Of a stretch of DNA of 64,000 bases, positions 22,893 to 32,448 are shown piece after piece (the stretch's first letter is position 1; every line of letters begins with the position of its first letter). The stretch comes from Xestospongia bergquistia (lineage: Eukaryota; Porifera; Demospongiae; Haplosclerida; Petrosiidae). The position numbers were made by a program, and so were the translations under genes. The stretch spans positions 9,859,501-9,923,500 of the forward strand of contig OZ014411.1 in the NCBI GenBank assembly GCA_963965975.1, written 5' to 3'. The notes below the pieces were generated by a model. That model was not told the origin of the DNA, did not search any database, and saw only the letters and a program-made list of their open reading frames with translations.

Positions 22893-23797
22893 TATATATA
22901 TATGTATGTATGTATGTGTGTATAGCAATTAATCACTAGATGATCCTTTTGTCTTCTTCATTCAGCTACTAAACACAATATTGTGTCCATATGGACTGTG
23001 AATGTATGTAGAAGTTAACACCTTCAATATAATGATATTTATTTATTAAATATATTTTGTGATGACCTGATTATATAAGTTTCATTTTGTTTCTTATCTG
23101 CATGCTAGTTTAATTTGCTGACTCATCAATCACTGTTAAGTCTTTATGATGAACTATTAATTCAATATTATAATTGTGTTATTATTAATATTAATTGATA
23201 ATTTCTTCATGCGTAACAACATATACATGCTGAAATCTCAAGTAACATTTCACTGCACTACTTTAACACCAGTTGTTGCTACAATTAATCCTTTAATAAT
23301 TGTTGCATACATTTTGAAATTTCTGGTCATATGATTTTTAAAATCAAGTAACTCATACTTTAATTTTAATCTTACATACTGTTTCAATCTTGTAATCATT
23401 CTGTAACTCTTTTAACAGTAGTTTTCATGTCATGCACTCATACATACCATATTTCCTCAAAAAGTTGCTATCCTGCCTTCTTATGTCATTAAAATAAAAG
23501 CAACCCTCAAATTAACTGCAAATAATGTTCTTCATTCAAAGTTTTCATAAATGGAATGTTCATGATGGATCACAAAAACATGGTGCCCACAGCTACAATT
23601 TAAGGAACTATCATACTCTGAAGGCATCACCATAATGTGATTTTATATATTGTATATGCCTCTTATTGTCTCATAATGAGGCTACATGATCATACCTATA
23701 ATTTTGAAAGTGACTATATAGCTGTATAGTTGTAGCTTGAACTTATTTGCATTTATGTGTTTACTTCAGTTCCTATCTTATGACCTTGTTACTAAAT
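22376..23797. other. 3' flank of the ROCO gene
   Basis: ATTAAA at about 22,564 could be a poly(A) signal. A TATATA/TATG microsatellite lies at 22,858-22,924. A fragment near 23,450 (ACCATATTTCCTCAAAAAG) resembles the dispersed ACCGTATTTCCTCGAATA repeat seen later. No gene was recognised. Confidence 0.55.
22858..22924. repeat. (TA)n/(TATG)n microsatellite
   Basis: An uninterrupted TA run followed by TATGTATG repeats. Confidence 0.95.
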
Positions 23798-23945
23798 TGT
23801 AATGTATGACATTTAATTTAGCTCTGTGGTTTTCCTGTATGTTAATTTACTTTTAATGTGCTGTATAAATATTGATTTTTGTATAATTTTGATCAGTGTG
23901 TATAACTGTGAAAGTATCTAAAGTAAAAAGGAACAAGACATAACA
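23798..23945 (+). repeat. 5' LTR
   Basis: 148 bp, beginning TGTAATGTATG and ending AAGACATAACA. It has no obvious long U3 enhancer; TATAAATATT near 23,861 is the likely TATA box. Confidence 0.95.
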
Positions 23946-24700
23946 ATGGCGACGAGGTTAGTTGATGCCCTAGCCCTATTCGAGCCAAGCAAGATGCAGT
24001 GGATATCGTACTCTGAAAGAATAGAAGAGTATCTGGTAGCCAACAGTGTAGACAATCCAAGAAAAAAAGTAGCCATTCTACTTAGTAGTATCGGGGATGC
24101 TACATATGAACTCTTAGGTGACTTATGCGCTCCTGATAAACCAAACACAAAAACTTTTGAGGAGCTAGTTGAAAAGTTAACAGAACATTTCCAGCCTACA
24201 CCGACAGTAATTTCAGAACGTTACAAGTTCCACTTGAGAAGTCAACAAACAGATCGGGGAGACTGCGATCGAATACATTGCAGCACTGAGACGACTAGCC
24301 AACAATTGTGCATTCGGAGACTTCTTGAACGATGCGTTACGAGACAAGTTTGTATGTGGTCTCGCTAGTGAATCAATCAGGAAAGAACTGTTGAAAAGAT
24401 AAGAAACTCACGCTAGAGACGGCATGTGAAACTGCCACAGCTATGGAAGTGGCAGCTACAGACAGCTCCCTCATGGGACAAACATGTACACTACACAAAG
24501 AGACCCTCTACGAGTACACTGTCTGCATTGAAGGAGAGAAAGTCGGTCCCTGACAAAAAGCAAGGTACATGTAAAACAAGAGAAAAGGTGTTACCGTTGC
24601 ACAAAAGCTGGGCATACTCCAGACGAATGCAAGTTCAAAAACGAAAATGTTATGGTTGTGGAAAAAACGGCCATATTAAAGAAGCTTGCAGATCGAAACC
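23946..24700 (+). pseudogene. gag: gag, frameshifted
   Basis: Opens at ATG 23,946 with about 100 codons of capsid-like sequence (ALFEPSKMQWISYSERIEEY...). Between roughly 24,245 and 24,647 the recognisable gag content moves through all three frames, so at least three or four indels are present. An A+1 frame carries the AALRRLANN capsid motif, another carries LTLETACETA, and the first CCHC-like knuckle (starting CYRC) sits one frame off. The second knuckle, CYGCGKNGHIKEAC at about 24,648, is in the pol frame. This copy cannot make an intact Gag. Confidence 0.85.
23947..23957 (+). other. Primer binding site, tRNA-Ser type
   Basis: TGGCGACGAGG directly follows the LTR with one spacer base. It is complementary to CCTCGTCGCCA, the 3' end of eukaryotic tRNA-Ser(GCT) with its CCA tail. 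The gag ATG overlaps it (A at 23,946, TG at 23,947-23,948). Confidence 0.75.
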
Positions 24701-27491
24701 AAGGAAAATAAAACAGGTTGAAGAAGACATAGAAGTGAGTGAAAATGAAATATTTTTGGAGTTAAATGGCTTAAGAAAACAAAGAGATGCACGTCAGAAA
24801 AAGGCTCTAATTGAAGTAATTATTAACAGTCAACCAGTAAACATGGAAGTGGATACTGGTGCAGCAGTAACAATAATTTCAGAGAAGACATGTAGGGTGA
24901 AAGTACAACCAACCAAGACAAAGTTGAAGTCAGTAACAGGACAGACAATGCCATTAGTAGGTGAAGCCATTGTACAAGCCGAAATAGGAGGTATCAAAAG
25001 AAAGCTCAAATTGTTTGTAGCAAGAGGAAACTGCCCTTCACTGTTTGGTAGAGATTGGATTCAAGTTTTCTATGGAGATAATTGGGCAGGAAGACTCACA
25101 CAAGTCAATGTGTTAGAAACGACACAGAAAAGTAATCAGTTGCAAGTACTACTGGAAAAATATGATCAGACAGTATTCAGACCTGAGCTGGGAGAATTAA
25201 GAGAAATCAAAGCTAAACTAAAGTTGAAACCAAATGCCCAACCAAAGTTTTACAAGCCACGTCCAGTACCATATGCAGTTAAGGTAAAGTTAGGAGAAAC
25301 ATTAGAAAGAATGGTAATGGAGGGTATTCTAGAAAAGATAGATTACAGTGAGTGGGCAACACCGATAGTGGCAGTCATGAAACCTGATGGCTCAGTCCGA
25401 GTTTGTGGGGATTACAAAGTCACCCTGAACCCCTGTTTGGAAGTAAATCAGCACCCACTACCACGTATTGAAGACTGTTTCCAAACCATGAATGGTGGAA
25501 AAAAATTCATGAAGTTAGATCTGGCTCAGGCATATAATCATGTGCAGCTGGAAGAAGCATCAAGAGAGCTAACAGTAATCAACACTCACAAAGGTCTGTA
25601 CCGTTGGAAAAGACTACCATATGGGGTTGCTTCTAGCCCTGCCATTTTTCAAGAAATCATGGATAAAATTTTCCATGGATTATCGCATGTAGTCTGGTAT
25701 TTGGATGACATATTAGTGAGTGGAACAACAGAACAAGAACATCTAAAGAATTTAGAGGAAGTCTTCAAGCGATTAGAAAAATATGGGTTGCGAGTAAGAA
25801 AGAGCAAATGCACCTTCTTCCAGGACTCAGTAGAGTATCTGGGACATGTGATAGACAAAGAAGGTGTAAGACCAGTTAAAGAGAAGATCGAAGCTATGGT
25901 GGCAGCCAAGTCACCAGTAAACACTGAGCAGTTACAATCATTCCTTGGAATGGTCAACTATTATGGCAAATTTATTCCGAACCTCTCCACTATAGCAGCT
26001 CCATTAAACCAATTGAGAAGAAAGGATGTTCCATGGAAATGGACAAAGAAAGAAGAAGGAGCTTATCAAAGATTGAAGGAACAGTTGAGTTCAGCAAAAG
26101 TGTTAATCCATTACAACCCAAAGCTACCATTAAAGTTAGATTGCGACGCCTCATCCGTGGGAATCGGAGCAGTGTTGTCTCACATCACAGAGACTGGAGA
26201 AGAAAAGCCAATAGCTTATGCCTCCAGATCACTGACCAAAGCCGAACGAAATTATTCTCAGATAGAAAGAGAGGCCCTGAGTATTGTTTGGGGTATCAAG
26301 AAATTTAATTTATATCTCTGTCTCAACAAATTTATTTTAGTGACAGACCACAAGCCACTTACCACTCTATTTAATCCACTACCAGTGTTAGCTTCTGGAA
26401 GGATTCAGAGGTGGGCCATTTTCTTAATGAATTATCAATTTACTATCCAGTTTAGACCAACAAATAAGCATACCAATGTAGATGCATTATCGAGACTCCC
26501 TTTAGATAATCAAGAGTTAGTGAGCACAAACAATGTGTCAATCTTACAACTACAGAAGTTCCAAGAGATACGAGTCACAGTCAAGCAAGTAGCAGAGGGC
26601 ATCCGAAAGAATCCACTACTATCAAAAGTTTTACACTATGTAAAGATGGGGTGGCCACAGAAGGTGAAACCTGCACTCTCACCATATTTTGCCAGGAGAA
26701 ACGAACTGACAATTGAAGAAGATTGTTTGTTAAGAGGTATGCAAGTGGTAGTTCCTCCCAATCTGCACAAAAGAGTGTTAGAATTATTGCATGAGTCTCA
26801 TTTAGGTGTTGTGAAGATGAAGGCACTAGCAAGATCTCATGTATGGTGGCCAGGAATAGATAAGGATTTAGAGGAGTTCACTAAACATTGTGAGGAGTGC
26901 CAAACTAACCACAAAGAGGACCTTAAGACACCATTGCACCCATTGGAATTCACATCAAAGCCTTGGCAAAGGATTCATTTAGATTTTGCTGGTCCATTTC
27001 AAGGACAGATGTGGTTGATACTAATAGATTCCTATTCAAGATGGCCAGAAGTAGTACCAATGAGAACTACAACTGCAAGTCAAACAATAAAAGAGCTTAG
27101 ACCAATATTTGCTAGATTCGGTCTACCAGAACAAATTTTGACGGATAACGGTCCACAATTTGTGTCAGAGGAATTTCATGAATTTACAAGGTCTAATGGG
27201 ATACAACATATCAAAATAGCACCTTATCATCCAAGGTCTAACGGAATGGCTGAAAGATTTGTGCAAACTTTCAAAACAGCGATGAGAAAGATGGTCAATG
27301 AAGGTGGTGACATCAATCAGAAGTTGGCAAATTTCCTATTAGTCTACAGAAAGACACCACAATCTACAACTATGGAAGCGCCAGCCATGTTGCTCATGAA
27401 AAGAATTCCACGAAGCAGAATTGACCTAATCACACCAAACTTACAGACAAAAGTAGTGAAGAGACAGGAAAAAACAGAAAGTACGATTTGA
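24426..27491 (+). CDS. pol: Pol polyprotein: protease, RT, RNase H, integrase
   Basis: An open frame of 1,021 codons; its first Met lies in the broken gag region and is not a real start. In order it carries: a nucleocapsid knuckle; an aspartic protease with the VDTGAAVTII active site; a reverse transcriptase with WYLDDILVSG (the YLDD catalytic pair) and LPYGVASSPAIFQ; RNase H with LDCDASSVGIGAVLSH; an integrase zinc region (HESHLG...CEECQTN); and a DDE core with HLDFAGPF, TDNGPQF and SNGMAERFVQTF. All catalytic acids look intact. The proteins would copy element RNA to DNA and integrate it. The frame ends soon after the integrase core. Confidence 0.93.
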   Translation: MKLPQLWKWQLQTAPSWDKHVHYTKRPSTSTLSALKERKSVPDKKQGTCKTREKVLPLHKSWAYSRRMQVQKRKCYGCGKNGHIKEACRSKPRKIKQVEEDIEVSENEIFLELNGLRKQRDARQKKALIEVIINSQPVNMEVDTGAAVTIISEKTCRVKVQPTKTKLKSVTGQTMPLVGEAIVQAEIGGIKRKLKLFVARGNCPSLFGRDWIQVFYGDNWAGRLTQVNVLETTQKSNQLQVLLEKYDQTVFRPELGELREIKAKLKLKPNAQPKFYKPRPVPYAVKVKLGETLERMVMEGILEKIDYSEWATPIVAVMKPDGSVRVCGDYKVTLNPCLEVNQHPLPRIEDCFQTMNGGKKFMKLDLAQAYNHVQLEEASRELTVINTHKGLYRWKRLPYGVASSPAIFQEIMDKIFHGLSHVVWYLDDILVSGTTEQEHLKNLEEVFKRLEKYGLRVRKSKCTFFQDSVEYLGHVIDKEGVRPVKEKIEAMVAAKSPVNTEQLQSFLGMVNYYGKFIPNLSTIAAPLNQLRRKDVPWKWTKKEEGAYQRLKEQLSSAKVLIHYNPKLPLKLDCDASSVGIGAVLSHITETGEEKPIAYASRSLTKAERNYSQIEREALSIVWGIKKFNLYLCLNKFILVTDHKPLTTLFNPLPVLASGRIQRWAIFLMNYQFTIQFRPTNKHTNVDALSRLPLDNQELVSTNNVSILQLQKFQEIRVTVKQVAEGIRKNPLLSKVLHYVKMGWPQKVKPALSPYFARRNELTIEEDCLLRGMQVVVPPNLHKRVLELLHESHLGVVKMKALARSHVWWPGIDKDLEEFTKHCEECQTNHKEDLKTPLHPLEFTSKPWQRIHLDFAGPFQGQMWLILIDSYSRWPEVVPMRTTTASQTIKELRPIFARFGLPEQILTDNGPQFVSEEFHEFTRSNGIQHIKIAPYHPRSNGMAERFVQTFKTAMRKMVNEGGDINQKLANFLLVYRKTPQSTTMEAPAMLLMKRIPRSRIDLITPNLQTKVVKRQEKTESTI

Positions 27492-27895
27492 CAAAGGATC
27501 TCGAGAAAAAGAATTCAAAGCACAGGAAAAAGTATGGGTATGGAACTATAATGGAGAAAAGAAATGAATACCAGGAATAGTTAAAAAAAAACAGGACCAG
27601 TCTCATACCAAGTAACAGTAGAACATGATCGTGTATGGAAAAGACATACAGATCAACTGAGGCATAGAGTAGAAGAAAGTGTCACAGATACAAAGAACAA
27701 AGAAGAAAATTCACCAGAAACTATAGTTCCAGAAATAATCTCCGAACAAGATAGACCAAGAGTTGCTTTGGAACATGACTGTCAAGAAACAGACAGACCA
27801 ATAGTTACTGCAGAACACGAACCTAATCGTAAATCTAGTCGAGTGTCTAGACCTCCTGGAAGATTATCGTATTTTCATCCTGGAGTTCCAATATA
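27492..27895 (+). pseudogene. Frameshifted integrase C-terminus / pol tail
   Basis: After the stop of the main frame, other frames carry KVWVWNYNGEKK-like sequence and a GPVSYQVTVEHD-like GPY/F module of the integrase C-terminus. An acidic tail then ends near 27,895 (SSRVSRPPGRL). A run of nine A residues near 27,585 is a likely slip site for the frame change. Confidence 0.7.
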
Positions 27896-27908
27896 ACATA
27901 GAACTGAA

Positions 27909-27923
27909 TAAGAGTGGAGGAGA
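27909..27923 (+). other. Polypurine tract
   Basis: An AAGAGTGGAGGAGA purine run abuts the 3' LTR, as expected for the plus-strand primer. Confidence 0.85.
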
Positions 27924-28071
27924 TGTAATGTATGACATTTAATTTAGCTCTGTGGTTTTCCTGTATGTTAATTTACTTTTAATGTGTTGTATAAATATTG
28001 ATTTTTGTATAATTTAGATCAGTGTGTATAACTCTGAAAGTATCTAAAGTAAAAAGGAACAAGACATAACA
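27924..28071 (+). repeat. 3' LTR
   Basis: 148 bp, differing from the 5' LTR at three sites. It is followed by TAAAT, the second half of the target duplication. Confidence 0.95.
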
Positions 28072-28304
28072 TAAATAACTATAAATAAAATAATCAAACT
28101 ACTATACACTATTCAAATATTACATACATTTATATATTCAATTAGAACAAGTGCCATGTCCATAATAATGTAATTAGATCTTTATATCAGTAGGCACAGA
28201 TAGTAAGGGCATTTTGTAAGGACTTTATAGTAGTGTTAAATTTCTTGAAATAATAACATATAAGATTCAGTTTAATTAGCAATGGACCACTGTTTCTTAA
28301 AATA

Positions 28305-28760
28305 AAATGAGTCTAAGCATACACTGATGGACACTTTGTCCTAATGTAGCTTATTAAATTACATGTATTCCCAGCACTGGCCAATACATTGCTATAGCAA
28401 ATCTTACAGACAACTTATAGGTTTTAGTTCTTCAATCACTTGTATGCATATATATAAACCAAAACATTCCCATACAAACCACTCTTCGTTCTTGGTTTGA
28501 TCCTTCCTATTGGTCCTCTAAGCCCAACATATGAAGTGCTTTAGCAATGGAAACCAATGATTATAAATCAAAATAAAGGAAAAGCTTCAAGCAAGTACGG
28601 ACGACCACGTGCCATATATGTATCGATTAAATCAAATTTCAATACTTCAACATGCAAAAGAAAACGGTATATCATATCATCCCAAGGGATACCATGTCGA
28701 CGACTAAATACCGAAAAATCTCACAGTATTATTATACGAGGTACATTTTAATTACAAAAG
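28305..28760. repeat. TATA-bearing block P, unit A (start of tandem array)
   Basis: Begins near AAAATGAGTCTAAGC. It contains ATATATATAAACC (about 28,448), an inverted CCAAT box (CTATTGGTCCTCT) and a CGATTAAATCAAATT segment. It is repeated at 34,945-35,330, at 47,603-47,930 plus 51,797-51,960, and at 58,066-58,550. It could be a promoter carried by each unit, but no downstream transcript can be named. CCATATAT at 28,612 is the empty site for the transposon at 47,931. Confidence 0.6.
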
Positions 28761-30008
28761 CCTACTACATGAACAATTCTCAAAGTGAAAATTTTTAAGA
28801 TACATGTACAACAACCATGGAAATATGTAGGAAAAATGAATTGCATATTACCTGCATAAATGCCAATATTTTAAAATAACACCTCATTAATTAGAACTAA
28901 CTCAACATTTAATAGATATAAAGCATGTATCTTTACTCTTTGAGGTGTTTTGCTTCAGAAAATATTGGCTGCATGATGGAATTCAAGCACACCTTTTCAT
29001 TTTTGGAGATCTCAACTACATTACTTAAAATAGCACTTTGTAAACTTAAACAAAGTCTTTGTTACCTTAGTTTCATCATACAATGTAAGCCTAATTATAA
29101 GTTAGCACAAAGCTTAAATTAGTTTAACTCAATATACATAAAACCAACTATAGAAGCCAAAAAGTAATCTTTTGTAGTTTTTTGCACAAATTACAATAAT
29201 TGAAGCTATGAGGAAGAGATGGATACTATTTCAATTCAACTAACTGAGTTAATTCAGTTAAAATAGTACTGCTTATGTATTCAATTGGATCCATGAACAA
29301 GACACTACTTTTTGACTTCCTGTTGGCTTTAAACATATTAAGTTAATTTAGCTTGGGCTTTGTGGTAACTATTAGAAATAGGCTTACATTTATTAATGAT
29401 TCTACGGTAACAAAGCCTCAGTTGAAATGAAAAAATGCTTCCTTAAGTGTACTTTATATACCTTTAATTTAGCCATGGCTGAACCTTGTCTTTCCCTTTT
29501 TCAACTTGATATGACACCCCTTGATATGATTGTTTGATGTGGCAGGCTCTCTGTCTCAAAGACATTTCACAATGATGATGGATTGCTTCCCACAGGCCAG
29601 GTGCTCTCTAAGTAGCAGATAAAATCATCTATTCATTCTTCTGTCTTTGCAACTTCAGCCTTCAGAGCTTACCATGGTAAGTGTACAAATGGCCATGGTA
29701 CATGTAGAAATGCTGTCTTGTGAAAAAAATTCTTACTTTGTGACCTTTGTTATAGCTTGTTTGTAGACCAAGGCTTTGGACTTTTCTAGTAAGACATTGA
29801 CAAATATGAAAGTAGCAACCCCTAAGTGTTGTTATTAAGAAAGAGAATTGTGTATGAAACCAGTTATTACCAACATTCATCAATTACTAATGATATTATT
29901 GTGATTTGCAACGATATGTCAAATAGTTTGTGTAAATGCTAGTTCTCCTCTTGAGGTGGTCAGTAGACCGCAGCTGAATTCACTTCATACTAATGACTAT
30001 GTGACATG
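28761..30008. other. Conserved block X, unit A
   Basis: A block of about 1.2 kb repeated at about 35,331-36,609, 51,961-53,548 and 58,551-59,515. Minus-strand pieces read like protein (EVAKTEE, DDFI.YLES, EISKNE, SIMQPIFSEAKHLKE followed by stop), but frames are interrupted in this copy. It could be a decayed short gene or a non-coding duplicate. No family was recognised. Confidence 0.35.
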
Positions 30009-30045
30009 TTACTACAGAATGTATTATAGAGACATTCCATAGTAA
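30009..30045. promoter_or_regulatory. Dyad element upstream of secreted-protein copy 1
   Basis: An imperfect inverted repeat, TTACTACAGAATGT...ACATTCCATAGTAA (12 of 14 pairs), about 135-170 bp before the ATG. It is kept upstream of all four copies. Confidence 0.55.
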
Positions 30046-30097
30046 TTATTGTCAATTTCTTTGTTTATTTAACAAATGTAATCCATAACTCCCCTGC

Positions 30098-30107
30098 ATA
30101 TATATTT
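30098..30107 (+). promoter_or_regulatory. TATA-like box, copy 1
   Basis: GCATATATATTTG about 75 bp before ATG 30,178, at the same place in copies 2 and 4. Confidence 0.5.
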
Positions 30108-30177
30108 GTAACACTGTGCGGAACTGTTTTGTGTATGGTCAGTGCTGACATCAATCTGCTGATCCATACTCACAATC

Positions 30178-31226
30178 ATGCGTTGTAAACTGTCATTTGT
30201 CTTTCTTATCATGATTATTTTTACATGTTCTGGTGTGGAAAGTTCCTCTCATTGTATGACTGATTGCAACAGTTTTGGCCAGAGACCATTCACTACTTAT
30301 GAAGAATTGTGCTGTTCACCATCAAACAAAGGAGATATTATTCACGTCACTAAAGACAATGGTCGCACTGGTTATGTGGTATTTCAAGATACTATACCAA
30401 AATGGTGTTTTGAATTCAAATCTTGTTATGACATACTACAGTCAGATCAAGATGCTTCCTCTGGTTATTAGAACATAGTAGTAACAATAGCTTAGTTGAA
30501 GTGTATTGTGATATGAAGGGTAGTAACTGTGATGAAGAGGGAGGCTGGACAAGAGTAGCATTTGTTAACATGAGTGAGCCTGGGGCATCCTGTCCTCCTG
30601 GACTAGAAGAATATGACAATATCACTAATAGTAGCTTACTTTGTTGGATAAATAATGAAAACTACTATTATGGTTGTAACTCTACCTTCTTTCCTACTTA
30701 TGACATCAACTATACAAAGGTGTGTGGTCGTGTTAGAGGATACCAGTATGGATATCCTTATGCTTTTTATTGCAACTTAAACAACTATAATTGCTTTGAT
30801 CCTCAAATAAAAACATATGGAGTGACTCTTACCTACAGTAATAGTCCTCGTAAACATATTTGGACTTATGCTGGTGGCCATTATGAACAAGGAACAAGAT
30901 CAGTTGACTGTCCCTGTAATAACGGCAGTCAATACCAGAACCATCATATATCATTTGTTGGTAATGATTATTATTGTGAATCAGGACGTAGTGTGGGTGA
31001 AAGTGGTTATAACATCTTATACGCCAATGATCCCCTTTGGGATGGTCAGGACTGTCCTGGACTTGAGAATACCTGTTGTATATCTTCTAAGATGCCATGG
31101 TTTGTGAAGATATTACATGAAACAGTTAGTGAAGACATTGAATTGACCACATGTGGTTGGAACTACAATTATATGACATATGCTGAAGGTACTCCTCTTG
31201 ACCTTATTGAACTTTACATTAAATAA
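30178..31226 (+). pseudogene. Secreted cysteine-rich FReD-like protein, copy 1 (broken)
   Basis: Homologue of the intact gene at 36,777. The N-terminus has a signal peptide (MRCKLSFVFLIMIIFTCSG) and the SSHCMTDCNSFGQRPFTTYE region. At 30,469-30,471 a TAC codon has become TAG (after ASSGY), and one base is missing just downstream, so the rest continues in another frame from about 30,490 to TAA 31,226. A conserved Cys (ICPDTIP in relatives) is also lost here (VFQDTIP). Beyond the break the frame is clean: YCDMKGSNCDEEGGWTRVAF and later sequence to GTPLDLIELYIK. The lesions make it a likely pseudogene, although the second part could still be transcribed. Confidence 0.88.
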
Positions 31227-31387
31227 TAATCCATACATACACTTTTTACTGAAATTGCTGCATATATTTACACACTTACAGAATAATTATAATCATCTAA
31301 ATAGTAATACCGTATTTCCTTGAATTGACTGAAATAAGAACTCAAGCCATTATTTTTGAGTTGGGCGTGACTGATCACGTTCTATAA

Positions 31388-31462
31388 TGTGGTCGCAACT
31401 ACCATTATCTCGCAAATATTTATGGGACTCCTCTTGACCTTATTGAACTTTACATCAAATAA
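31388..31462 (+). pseudogene. Detached 3' tail of another secreted-protein copy
   Basis: 25 codons from Cys-Gly through NYHYLANIYGTPLDLIELYIK and a stop lie 160 bp behind copy 1. They are followed by a second copy of its 3' flank (the ACCGTATTTCCT repeat at about 31,313 and again at 31,545). This is the scar of an unequal exchange or a deleted copy. Confidence 0.85.
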
Positions 31463-32448
31463 TAACACATACACTTTTTACGGAAATTGCTGCATACATT
31501 TATACATTTACAGAATAATTTAAAACAGCTAATTAGTAATACCGTATTTCCTCGAATAGGCTGAAATTAGCCATTATTCTTGAAAGGAGCGTGACTGATC
31601 ACGCTGTATAACGTCTCATGAGCACTTTGTAGCTTCTACGAACTCTCTATTTTTAAATAATAATAATAATCCACAGAAACAACTGTACAATAAAATGATT
31701 TTAATGTAGTTCTTTAGAAAAAAATAATCTTGTTAAATTTCACTACAACATTAAAATATTGAAGAGAATTATATAGAACAATATTATGTATAAATATGAC
31801 TGTCACATGAAAACAGAATTTTATTATTTTTATCCGTGCACGTTATTAGTGATACCATTGAGTATATGAACCTATGACAACACTTCATTGTTTTAATTCC
31901 TCTCATTAACTTCATTGTTTGATTTCCTATTTTGTATTTTCCATCTAACATTACACTAAACTAAATTTTGTTGATAGATGTATTTATATATATTACTCAC
32001 AGAATATACAATACCAAAGATTACACTGTTAAAATTATTATGTTATTTAACAACTAATTTGTACTTCACATGGATGAACTGCTATGGAATATAGAATTTA
32101 TTTGAATTACTCACTGTATAATTTGTTTTTATGCAAAAAATACAACATACCAACCAATTACTCAATGAGTAATTTACATGATTTCTATATTCCATAGTAA
32201 TCAATCCATGTAAGCTACAAATTAGTTGTTATAAAGACATATTAATTTTTACAATGTATACAATATCCATAAAATGCCACTATAATTCTACAGTAATAAC
32301 TTTGTTTTTAACATCAGCCTTTAATTTAAAAAAGTATCATAACATCAAAATAACAATTGAGAGAATATTGTCTTCATGGTTTTCGTAAAGTCAACTTTAT
32401 ATATTATTATTGGGAAATAAAAACAAGATCATTAATAATATTATAATA
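31463..32448. other. Intergenic, convergent 3' region of unit A
   Basis: Holds the CGTATTTCCTCGAATAG dispersed repeat, CAATAAAATG (about 31,689) as a possible poly(A) signal for copy 1, and AT-rich sequence. Another inverted segment near 32,060-32,230 (TTCCATAG/CTATGGAAT) flanks a unit-specific insertion not seen in the other units. Confidence 0.5.

Larger units (their letters stand above)
23798..28071 (+). mobile_element. Ty3/Gypsy LTR retrotransposon, structurally complete, 4,274 bp
   Basis: Two 148-bp LTRs (98% identical, three mismatches by eye) with TG...CA ends are flanked by the 5-bp target duplication TAAAT (23,793-23,797 and 28,072-28,076). Inside are a tRNA-Ser-type primer site, gag, protease, reverse transcriptase, RNase H, integrase and a polypurine tract. 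The domain order puts it in Ty3/Gypsy, and the short LTRs with gag starting right at the primer site suggest a mag-like lineage. gag and the pol tail are frameshifted, so this copy is not autonomous. High LTR identity argues for a fairly recent insertion. Confidence 0.96.

Noticed and set aside
22376-23797. Possible additional gene between the ROCO gene and the LTR element
   Set aside because: Only short AT-rich frames, a microsatellite and a dispersed repeat fragment; no splice-linked coding pattern seen.
25649-26832. Several 80-100-codon frames antisense to or overlapping pol
   Set aside because: Shadows of the pol coding sequence without independent motifs.
30868-31107. Second frame (79 codons) inside each secreted-protein copy
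   Set aside because: It appears at the same place in all copies as an out-of-phase shadow of the HIWTYAGG...CESGRS region.
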